Assembly: GCA_964541615.1 (NCBI GenBank) | Contig: CAZIRA010000074.1 | Location: forward strand, 1-13,059 | Length of the DNA stretch: 13,059 nucleotides | Source of the DNA: UPXZ01 sp964541615 | GTDB lineage: Bacteria > Bacteroidota > Bacteroidia > Bacteroidales > Paludibacteraceae | Direction of reading: 5' to 3' | Shown: in pieces, positions 7,131 through 13,059 of the stretch | Layout: each line of letters starts with the position of its first letter | Numbering within the stretch: the first letter of the stretch is position 1 | The notes under the pieces: generated by a model | Database searches by the model: none | The model's input: only the letters and a program-made list of their open reading frames with translations | What the model was told of the DNA's origin: nothing | Made by a program: the position numbers and the translations under genes

Positions 7131-8411
7131 ATGAAAGAATCCATTTTACATTACTTTTGGCAGTTTAGGTTATTCTCAATACAGGAACTGAAAACCACTG
7201 ACGGACAATCGGTTGAAGTTATTGATGTGGGAAAACCGAATACTGATGCAGGACCCGATTTTTTCAATGCAAAACTTAAAATCGGAGATACGTACTGGGC
7301 GGGCAATGTAGAGATTCACAACGAGAGTTCAGATTGGTTGAAGCACCATCACCACAAAGACAAAGCGTACGATAATGTGATTTTGCATGTAGTTGGTCTT
7401 GCTGATATGGATATTTTCAGGACAAGCGGTGAGAAAATATTTCAATTGGAATTGATTGTGCCGGAGTACATTCAAAAGAATTACGAAGAGCTGTTGAATG
7501 CAAAGAAATGGATTCCATGTGAAGATAAAATAGGTTTACTTCCGCCGTTTTTGATGAGTAGTTGGAAAAATGCACTGCTGATTGAACGACTTGAAAGAAA
7601 ATCACTGGATATAGAGCAATTGCTTGAGCAGACTACCAATCATTGGGAAGAAGCATTCTACATATCTCTGGCGCGTAGTTTCGGATTTGGCACGAACAGC
7701 CAGGCTTTTGAAATGCTTGCAAAATCGCTTCCCGTTAATTTGCTGGCAAAGCACAAGGATGATCTTCGGTTAATTGAAGCACTGTTGTTTGGACAAGCCG
7801 GTTTTTTGGAGGAAGAACCTGTAGATGAGTATCAAAAATTTTTGAAAAAAGAGTTTTTCTTTTTGCGAAGCAAGTATAAGTTGACTCCGATTGAAGCATC
7901 GAATTGGAAACTGCTCCGACTTCGACCGGATAATTTTCCGCACATCCGATTAGCTCAGTTTGCATCACTGATTCATAATTCAACCAAGTTGTTTTCAAAG
8001 ATTATTCTGACTGAGAAAATCAGGGATCTGAGAGAATTATTTGTTGTTGAAGTTTCTGATTATTGGAAAAATCACTTTTTGTTTGGTACGAAAAGTCCGT
8101 TTTCCAGAAAAAAAATCGGAAAAAATTCAATTGATGTGTTGATAATTAACACAGTAGTGCCTTTTCTTTTTATGCATGCAAAAAGAAATGGCGGAGATGT
8201 AGAAAAGTCGCTTGAACTGCTCGAACATATTCCTGCCGAAAACAACTCAATCATCAGGAACTGGAGCAAGCTTGGTTTCCCAAGTAAAAATGCTCTCGAT
8301 TCTCAAGCTTATCTGCAATTGAAAAAGAATTATTGCGACGAAAAAAAATGCCTGCAATGCAGGGTAGGACACAAGTTGCTGAGTAGGAATGAAAATCCGT
8401 CTCACAGGTAG
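7131..8411 (+). CDS. DUF2851 family protein
   Basis: 426 residues from the ATG at 7131. A TTG 60 bases upstream (7071) keeps the frame open but lies in the tandem repeat and would add an unrelated-looking leader; MKESILHYFWQFRLF is the normal beginning of DUF2851 proteins. No signal peptide or membrane segment, so it is likely cytoplasmic. The N-terminal conserved block contains GPDF (41-44), NVEIH (59-63), SSDW (66-69), the His-rich HHHHKD (72-77) and YDNVILHVV (80-88). The C-terminus has a three-cysteine cluster C402-x4-C407-x2-C410, suggesting a bound metal. Known: the family is widespread in Bacteroidota and has no assigned function that I am aware of. Inference: the spacing of Asp43 and Glu61-x-His63 on predicted strands recalls PD-(D/E)XK nuclease folds, with His in the usual Lys position. 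It lies 117 bases after the deacetylase and 46 before the lipoprotein. Confidence 0.85.
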   Translation: MKESILHYFWQFRLFSIQELKTTDGQSVEVIDVGKPNTDAGPDFFNAKLKIGDTYWAGNVEIHNESSDWLKHHHHKDKAYDNVILHVVGLADMDIFRTSGEKIFQLELIVPEYIQKNYEELLNAKKWIPCEDKIGLLPPFLMSSWKNALLIERLERKSLDIEQLLEQTTNHWEEAFYISLARSFGFGTNSQAFEMLAKSLPVNLLAKHKDDLRLIEALLFGQAGFLEEEPVDEYQKFLKKEFFFLRSKYKLTPIEASNWKLLRLRPDNFPHIRLAQFASLIHNSTKLFSKIILTEKIRDLRELFVVEVSDYWKNHFLFGTKSPFSRKKIGKNSIDVLIINTVVPFLFMHAKRNGGDVEKSLELLEHIPAENNSIIRNWSKLGFPSKNALDSQAYLQLKKNYCDEKKCLQCRVGHKLLSRNENPSHR

Positions 8412-8439
8412 AAAATGAATTATAAAACACCTTAAAATT

Positions 8440-8445
8440 AAGGAG
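8440..8445 (+). promoter_or_regulatory. Shine-Dalgarno-like AAGGAG before the lipoprotein
   Basis: AAGGAG lies 12 bases upstream of the ATG at 8458, a rather long spacing. True Shine-Dalgarno sequences are uncommon in Bacteroidota and none of the neighbouring genes has one. Its left part lies in the near-palindrome CCTTAAAATTAAGG (8430-8443), so weak base pairing (CCTT with AAGG) could partly cover it. Confidence 0.3.
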
Positions 8446-8457
8446 TTACAAAATAAA

Positions 8458-10281
8458 ATGAAAAATATCTTTCAAATAAAATACATTATCGGTACTTTAC
8501 TTGCCGTATTGCTCCTTTATGCCTGTGCCAACCGCGGACAAGGACCACAAGGTGGCCCGAAGGACGAAGTGCCGCCAAAAATGCTGAAATCGACTCCGGC
8601 AGATAAATCGGTCAATGTGACCAAAAACCGCATAGAGATTGAGTTTGACGAGAACATCAATCTGAAGGATATTGCTACAAACGTTATCATTTCTCCGCCT
8701 CAGCGTACCAATCCCGACATCAGATCTTACGGCAAAAGATTAGTCGTTGAATTCAAAGATACACTGCTGGAAAGTACGACCTATTCCATCGATTTTGGCG
8801 ATGCAGTTGTGGATAATAACGAAGGAAACATTCTGAAGAATTATGTTTTTTCATTTGCTACGGGTGATGAAATTGACACGCTTCAAATATCAGGAATATT
8901 GATAAATGCAGAAGATTTGAATCCTATGAAAGGGATTATGGTGGGAATTCACAGCGATTTGACCGATTCTGTTTATGTTTCCAAACCGTTCAATCGAGTG
9001 ACTCGTTCAGGTGATGAGGGAAAATTTACCGTTTACAACGTTAAGCAAAACAAATACCGCGTGTATGCGCTCGGTGATTTGAACCGCGATTATTTTTATC
9101 AAAAAGGAGAAGGCGCTGCGTTTATAGATGCTGTGTTTGAAACGAGCATGGAGGAGTACATCCGCCAGGATACGATTTGGAAAGATAGTGTGACGGTCGA
9201 TTCTATCCGTTCGGTTAATGCCATTCGTTATCTTCCTAATAATTTGGTACTCAAGTATTTTAAGGATGATTCCAAGCGACAATATTTGGCTAAAACAGAA
9301 CGGACAGAACCGAATAAATTGAATCTGTTTTTCAATACATTCAATGAAAAAGAACCCGAAATCCGCCCGTTGAATGTGAGTTGGAATGGAGGAATGTACC
9401 TTCAAAAAAACGAAAGGCTTGATTCTCTGACGCTTTGGTTAGCTGATTCGTTGCTCATAAAAAAAGACACGATTTCGCTTGAATTGAAATACCTGAAGTC
9501 CGACTCGGTTTTCAAACTTCAACCGCAGACAGATACGATCAATTTCTTTATGCGACGGGCTACAGGTCGTACTCAGGCACAGCAACCACCGGCGACAGGA
9601 AAAAAGAAAGAGTTTCTGAACATTGCAACCAATCTTTCGTCAAATTTTGATGTGTATAAGCCTGTTACAATCAGTTTCAGCACTCCAATAAAAAGTTACG
9701 ATATCTCAAAAGTCAAACTATCACAACTTGTTGATACTTTGCTGGTTCCTATTGATTTTACGTTGGAAAAAATAGATTCTGTGGGGATGAATTACGTCAT
9801 AAATCACAAATGGATGCCTGAAAAGACCTATCAATTGGTAATTGACTCGGCCACTTTTGTCAATATTTACAATCTGCATAACGATAACTTGAAAAATGAA
9901 CTGAAAGTAAAGTCGCTGGAAGAATATTCAAGTTTAAAATTAGTATTGGAAAAATTTGATCCAAGAGCCGTTCTCCAAGTTTTAAGTAAAGATGATAAAG
10001 TGGTTAGAGAGGCACCTGCTCAGCAGTCTGGTACGAAAATCGAGTATCTGCAACCTGGAGATTATTACGTTAGAATGTTTTTGGATAACAATAAAAATGG
10101 AAAATGGGACACCGGAAATGTGTTTGAAAAGAGACAGCCGGAGGAAGTATTCTACTATTCTAAAAAACTGACGTTAATGAAGAACTGGGAATTTGAAGAA
10201 ACCTGGGATCACACGGCTGTTCCTTTGAAAGCTCAAAAACCGGCAGAATTGAAGAAAACCACTGAGCCAGCGAAACAGTAA
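8458..10281 (+). CDS. Ig-like (SbsA/Big_5) domain lipoprotein, sequon-rich
   Basis: 607 residues. A type II signal peptide ends in the lipobox LLYAC, making C23 the lipidated residue. The mature start (ANRGQGPQGGPKDEVPPK) is the hallmark of a lipoprotein family found throughout Bacteroidota. An Ig-like domain of the SbsA/Big_5 type follows (about 40-135: STPADKSVNV, IEIEFDENI, YSIDFGDAVVDNN, YVFSFATGD). A carboxypeptidase-regulatory-like beta domain follows (about 142-215: ISGILINAEDLNPMKGIMV...YRVYALGDLNRDY). The rest is beta-rich, ending with MFLDNNKNGKWDTGN, a segment common near the end of such proteins. No catalytic motif is seen. Notably, it has 14 D-(S/T)-(A/I/L/V/M/T) tripeptides, at D101, 140, 170, 238, 243, 248, 322, 330, 337, 349, 359, 426, 440 and 463. 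That is the Bacteroides O-glycosylation sequon, so it may be a heavily glycosylated envelope protein. The exact function is unknown. Confidence 0.85.
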   Translation: MKNIFQIKYIIGTLLAVLLLYACANRGQGPQGGPKDEVPPKMLKSTPADKSVNVTKNRIEIEFDENINLKDIATNVIISPPQRTNPDIRSYGKRLVVEFKDTLLESTTYSIDFGDAVVDNNEGNILKNYVFSFATGDEIDTLQISGILINAEDLNPMKGIMVGIHSDLTDSVYVSKPFNRVTRSGDEGKFTVYNVKQNKYRVYALGDLNRDYFYQKGEGAAFIDAVFETSMEEYIRQDTIWKDSVTVDSIRSVNAIRYLPNNLVLKYFKDDSKRQYLAKTERTEPNKLNLFFNTFNEKEPEIRPLNVSWNGGMYLQKNERLDSLTLWLADSLLIKKDTISLELKYLKSDSVFKLQPQTDTINFFMRRATGRTQAQQPPATGKKKEFLNIATNLSSNFDVYKPVTISFSTPIKSYDISKVKLSQLVDTLLVPIDFTLEKIDSVGMNYVINHKWMPEKTYQLVIDSATFVNIYNLHNDNLKNELKVKSLEEYSSLKLVLEKFDPRAVLQVLSKDDKVVREAPAQQSGTKIEYLQPGDYYVRMFLDNNKNGKWDTGNVFEKRQPEEVFYYSKKLTLMKNWEFEETWDHTAVPLKAQKPAELKKTTEPAKQ

Positions 10282-10323
10282 ATTTTCTCCGCAATACAAT
10301 TGACCATCAACTAATCTGATACT

Positions 10324-11889
10324 ATGAAGCAGTTTTGCCTTTCAATGCTGTTTAGCATCGTCGTTTCTATTTCTCTCTTTTCTCAAGGTTATCAAAATCC
10401 GGTTTTGCCCGGTTTTTATCCCGATCCGAGCGTTTGCAGGGTGGGAGATGACTATTACATGGTCAACAGCAGTTTTCAGTACTTTCCCGGCGTGCCGATT
10501 CATCACAGCAAGGACTTGATTAATTGGAAAAGCATCGGGCACTGCCTGACGCGTCCATCGCAGTTGAAATTGGTGAAAACCGGTTTCTGGGGCGGAATTT
10601 ACGCACCGAGCATCCGCTATAACAACGGCACTTTCTACATGATTACCACCAATGTTTCTGACAAGGGAAATTTCTACGTCACAGCCGATGATCCTGCTGG
10701 AGAATGGTCGGATCCGCTTTGGGTGGATCAAGGCGGCATCGATCCTGATATTTTCTTTGAAGAGGATGGAAAAGCTTATTTCATGTCAACCAATTCTGGA
10801 ATTTTCCTGTGCGAAATTGATATAAAAACGGGTAAAAAACTCACTGAATCACGACTAATTTGGAATGGAACGGGCGCACGCCACACCGAAGCTCCTCATA
10901 TTTACAAAAAGGACGGCTACTACTACCTGTTGGTGGCCGAAGGAGGTACAGAATACGGTCACAAAGTGACTATCGCGCGGAGCCGGTCGTTGTTCGGACC
11001 TTACGATTCAAATCCTGCCAATCCTATACTGACCCACATCAATCAAAACGCGGCCAGCAATCCCATTCAGGGCACTGGTCATGCAGATTTTATTCAGGCT
11101 CACGACGGCTCTTGGTGGACAGTTTTTCTCGGTTTCCGCCCTCAGTCGTACACACATCACGTGCTTGGTCGCGAGACATTCCTTGCTCCGATGAATTGGG
11201 AGGAAAAGCAATGGCCGGTGATAAACAGTGACGGAACAGTTTCATTGGAAATGAATGTAAAAACGCTGCCACAAGTGAAAAATCCAGAAAAACCAGCAAA
11301 AGATGATTTTGATAATGAAAAATTGGGTTTTGAGTGGAATTTTATCTGCAATCCAAACCTAAAAAATTACTCCACTTCCGAGCGAAAAGGACATTTGAGA
11401 TTGAAAGCTTCAACCATTTCGATTGATGAAATTGATTCTCCTACTTTCTTGGGAAGAAGGCAGCAGCACATCAAATTTCAAGCTACGGCATTGCTCGATT
11501 TCAAAAACTTGAAAAATGGTTCAGAAGCTGGATTAACCACCTATATGTCAAATAATTATCATTACGATTTGTTTGTGAAAAAGAAAAACAATCGAAACTC
11601 AATCTCGCTTGTCTATAACCTCGGAGTTTTGAAGCATCATGAAAAAGAGATTCCGGTGAAGGGAAATAAATTGTACTTGAGAATGGTAGGAGGAAACGAT
11701 TTGTATACTTATTATTACTCGACAGATGACAAAACCTACCATAAAATGGGTGAGATAGACATTCGATTCTTGAGTTCAGAAACTGCAGGCGGGTTTACAG
11801 GTGTTTATCTTGGAATGTTTGCTCAAAGCAGCGTAGAAAATAATTCATACGCAGATTTTGACTGGTTTGAGTACAAAGAATTAAAATAA
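10324..11889 (+). CDS. Secreted glycoside hydrolase family 43 (beta-xylosidase / alpha-L-arabinofuranosidase type)
   Basis: 521 residues with a Sec signal peptide (about 1-21, ...VSISLFSQG). Residues 24 to about 310 form the five-bladed GH43 beta-propeller. The catalytic triad is visible: D34 in FYPDPS (general base), D140 in GGIDPDIFF (pKa modulator) and E189 in HTEAPH (general acid). The C-terminal part, about 325-521 (DDFDNEKLGFEWNF... to ADFDWFEY), is the concanavalin-like beta-sandwich that accompanies GH43 xylosidases and helps close the active site. GH43 enzymes act with inversion on terminal xylose or arabinose residues of plant polysaccharides or their oligosaccharides; the precise substrate cannot be fixed from sequence. 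The gene follows the lipoprotein by 42 bases with no obvious promoter, so it may be read through from upstream. No SusC/SusD, regulator or other glycosidase is adjacent, so it is not in a visible polysaccharide utilisation locus. Confidence 0.92.
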   Translation: MKQFCLSMLFSIVVSISLFSQGYQNPVLPGFYPDPSVCRVGDDYYMVNSSFQYFPGVPIHHSKDLINWKSIGHCLTRPSQLKLVKTGFWGGIYAPSIRYNNGTFYMITTNVSDKGNFYVTADDPAGEWSDPLWVDQGGIDPDIFFEEDGKAYFMSTNSGIFLCEIDIKTGKKLTESRLIWNGTGARHTEAPHIYKKDGYYYLLVAEGGTEYGHKVTIARSRSLFGPYDSNPANPILTHINQNAASNPIQGTGHADFIQAHDGSWWTVFLGFRPQSYTHHVLGRETFLAPMNWEEKQWPVINSDGTVSLEMNVKTLPQVKNPEKPAKDDFDNEKLGFEWNFICNPNLKNYSTSERKGHLRLKASTISIDEIDSPTFLGRRQQHIKFQATALLDFKNLKNGSEAGLTTYMSNNYHYDLFVKKKNNRNSISLVYNLGVLKHHEKEIPVKGNKLYLRMVGGNDLYTYYYSTDDKTYHKMGEIDIRFLSSETAGGFTGVYLGMFAQSSVENNSYADFDWFEYKELK

Positions 11890-11906
11890 ATTCGCAGAGA
11901 ATATGA

Positions 11907-11944
11907 AATAAACCTCGGAAGAAGACTGTCTTTCGAGGTTTATT
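11907..11944. terminator. Bidirectional hairpin terminator between convergent genes
   Basis: AATAAACCTCG (11907-11917) is perfectly complementary to CGAGGTTTATT (11934-11944). The pairing continues inward through GGAAGA-type bases to give about 16 base pairs with one G-U wobble and a six-base loop (11923-11928). It starts 17 bases after the GH43 stop (11889). Its right arm overlaps the first two bases of the stop codon of the minus-strand DUF1801 gene (11943-11945), so one hairpin probably ends both convergent transcripts. Confidence 0.85.
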
Positions 11945-12362
11945 ATTTGTATTTTGTTCTCAAAAATTCGATGGTCGTACCCATTAAATCTTTCAATACA
12001 TCCAGATTAATGTCCGAAAGTTTATTGACGTAAATACACGCTTTCCCCATTTTGAATTTGCCTAAACTCTTCAGAAGCTCGTTTTGTTTTTCTGTTCCGC
12101 AGTAAACGTAGAGCGAAATTGCTGATTTTCTGGGTGAAAATCCCACCACCGGCATATCTCCTTCGTGTCCGCTATCGTATTTGTAGTGATAGTGCCCAAA
12201 TCCAATTATGCTTGGCCCCCACATTTTTGGTTCGTAGCCGGTGAAATCCTGCATGATTTTTACGAGCGTGCGGGCATCCTGTTTTTTCTGTTCGTTGTTG
12301 GCAAATGCATCAATGAATTCGAATACATCAGCTTCGGTTTGCTTGGTTTTTAATTCAGCCAT
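11943..12362 (-). CDS. DUF1801 domain protein (YdhG-like)
   Basis: 139 residues on the minus strand, no signal peptide, likely cytoplasmic. The family pattern is clear: an N-terminal helix (ADVFEFIDAFANNEQKKQDARTL), then TGYEPKMWGPSIIGFGHYHYKY with the conserved W-G and G-x-Y residues, VVGFSPRKSAISLYV, and the basic segment LGKFKMGKACIYVNKLSDI followed by a C-terminal helix. The protein belongs to the DUF1801/YdhG superfamily, whose structure resembles CyaY/YjbR; a biochemical role is not established for this subgroup. It starts at an ATG (12362-12360) preceded on its strand by an A-rich leader. It lies 33 bases downstream of the YCII protein gene, so the two are likely one minus-strand operon whose promoter lies beyond the right edge. 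Confidence 0.85.
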   Translation of the reverse strand: MAELKTKQTEADVFEFIDAFANNEQKKQDARTLVKIMQDFTGYEPKMWGPSIIGFGHYHYKYDSGHEGDMPVVGFSPRKSAISLYVYCGTEKQNELLKSLGKFKMGKACIYVNKLSDINLDVLKDLMGTTIEFLRTKYK

Positions 12363-12395
12363 ATTTCTATTTTTTGTCTTTTTGTTAGTGAAATT

Positions 12396-13059
12396 TTATG
12401 GTTTTTCCTTCCAAATTTTATCCGATGCATCCAAATATTCTGGCAAAGCTGCTGAGCCGTACCAATCATAAAGCTCGACATCAAGCAAATCAGCTTTGAT
12501 TGCAGGATCGGTCTGCATCAATTCTTTGGCTTCGTCCATGCTTGCATTCAGTATGAAAATTCCCCGATAGGTTTTATCGTTTTCTCCAAGCGGTCCGGCA
12601 ACTATCATTTTTCCGGCATCGACCAGTCGGTTTATGTTTTCCATGTGCCCTCTGAACTGCTCATTGATAAAATTTCTGTCGGTTGAAGTATTGGTCCCGG
12701 TTTTCAGTATTACCAGGATAAATCCCTTCATTCCGTAATCATCTCCGCCTAATTTTTTGGCCAATGAAGCGTTGTAATTTGGGTTCTTGATGGTAGAATC
12801 TTTTGACTGTGACTGATGGTACAGTTTGATCATTTTATATTCAATCGGATCTTTATCTTTGGCAAAAAGACTAACTTTCAACTCATTCTCGTTTAGTTTG
12901 GTGTACTCTATTTTGCTTGGGAAATCGTATTTCGGATTTTCGAAAATTACTGTTTCACCTGATTTTGTTTGCTTGAAAACAATGATTTTTCCTTCGTTCT
13001 GCCCTTGAACGGCAGCAGAATATATCACTTTATTCTTCTTTTTCGAAATTTCCAAATGT
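12396..13059 (-). CDS. DUF6265 plus YCII-related domain protein (N-terminus cut by window edge)
   Basis: Partial: the frame is open to the right edge, with ...HLEISKKKNK readable at the boundary, so the true start is outside. A TTG codon at 13055-13053 could be read as a start but has no support. The visible first ~80 residues match the C-terminal half of DUF6265-type domains (KVIYSAAVQGQN, VIFENPKYDFPSKIEY). A linker (SQSKDSTIKNPNYNASLAKKLGGDDYG) leads into a YCII-related alpha/beta barrel (from MKGFILVILKTG, about 12731 to 12440). This part has the conserved GHMENINRLVDAGKMIVAGPLG segment and the C-terminal LLDVELYDWYGSAALPEYL. YciI-like proteins are small ferredoxin-like folds, some suspected of enzymatic activity through a conserved His; function here is unknown. 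The C-terminal tail is typical of secreted Bacteroidota YCII proteins. An internal ATG at 12731-12729 could give a free YCII domain, but the linker argues for one protein. Confidence 0.8.
   Translation of the reverse strand, partial: HLEISKKKNKVIYSAAVQGQNEGKIIVFKQTKSGETVIFENPKYDFPSKIEYTKLNENELKVSLFAKDKDPIEYKMIKLYHQSQSKDSTIKNPNYNASLAKKLGGDDYGMKGFILVILKTGTNTSTDRNFINEQFRGHMENINRLVDAGKMIVAGPLGENDKTYRGIFILNASMDEAKELMQTDPAIKADLLDVELYDWYGSAALPEYLDASDKIWKEKP

Noticed and set aside
8430..8443. CCTTAAAATTAAGG near-palindrome as a terminator after DUF2851
   Set aside because: The usable stem is only about four base pairs with no T-tract, so it cannot be a credible intrinsic terminator.
9007..9405. 132-codon minus-strand open frame
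   Set aside because: Lies wholly inside the lipoprotein gene in antisense and has no recognisable domain.
10342..10731. 129-codon minus-strand open frame
   Set aside because: Antisense shadow of the GH43 gene, which has an intact catalytic triad on the other strand.

Overview
The window looks like chromosomal DNA of a Bacteroidota member, most likely of the order Bacteroidales. The evidence is the set of families present (DUF2723 membrane protein, DUF2851, the 'GGPKD..PP' Ig-like lipoprotein, an OmpA protein with a Bacteroidota-type N-terminus). In addition, TAnnTTTG-type promoter sequences lie upstream of two genes, and Shine-Dalgarno sequences are mostly absent. No rRNA, tRNA, CRISPR array, transposase or phage gene is visible. 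A run of exactly 100 N shows this is a scaffolded draft assembly.

Layout. Bases 1-344 are AT-rich and hold no convincing complete gene, only a possible gene tail and a candidate promoter. Next come a Yip1-family membrane protein (345-926) and a secreted multidomain OmpA protein interrupted by the N-gap (1015-2964), followed by a strong intrinsic terminator. A new transcription unit then starts at a TAnnTTTG promoter: a large DUF2723 membrane protein (3169-6393) related to protein O-mannosyltransferases, then 11 bases later a CE4 polysaccharide deacetylase (6405-7013). An intergenic 8-bp tandem repeat follows, then a DUF2851 protein (7131-8411), a large Ig-like lipoprotein (8458-10281) and a secreted GH43 glycosidase (10324-11889). 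All of these are on the + strand. A perfect long hairpin closes that side and also serves the convergent minus-strand pair: a DUF1801 protein (12362-11943) and a DUF6265/YCII fusion that runs off the right edge.

How the genes may work together. The main theme is the cell envelope: outer-membrane/peptidoglycan anchoring (OmpA), sugar transfer (DUF2723), glycan deacetylation (CE4), a surface or periplasmic lipoprotein, and a xylan/arabinan-type hydrolase. The most interesting link is that the Ig-like lipoprotein carries 14 copies of the Bacteroides O-glycosylation sequon D-(S/T)-(A/I/L/V/M/T), whereas the other exported proteins of the window carry essentially none. The putative protein O-glycosyltransferase lies about 2 kb upstream on the same strand. 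This is a testable enzyme/substrate hypothesis, not a demonstrated system. Most of the window is otherwise ordinary Bacteroidota gene content.
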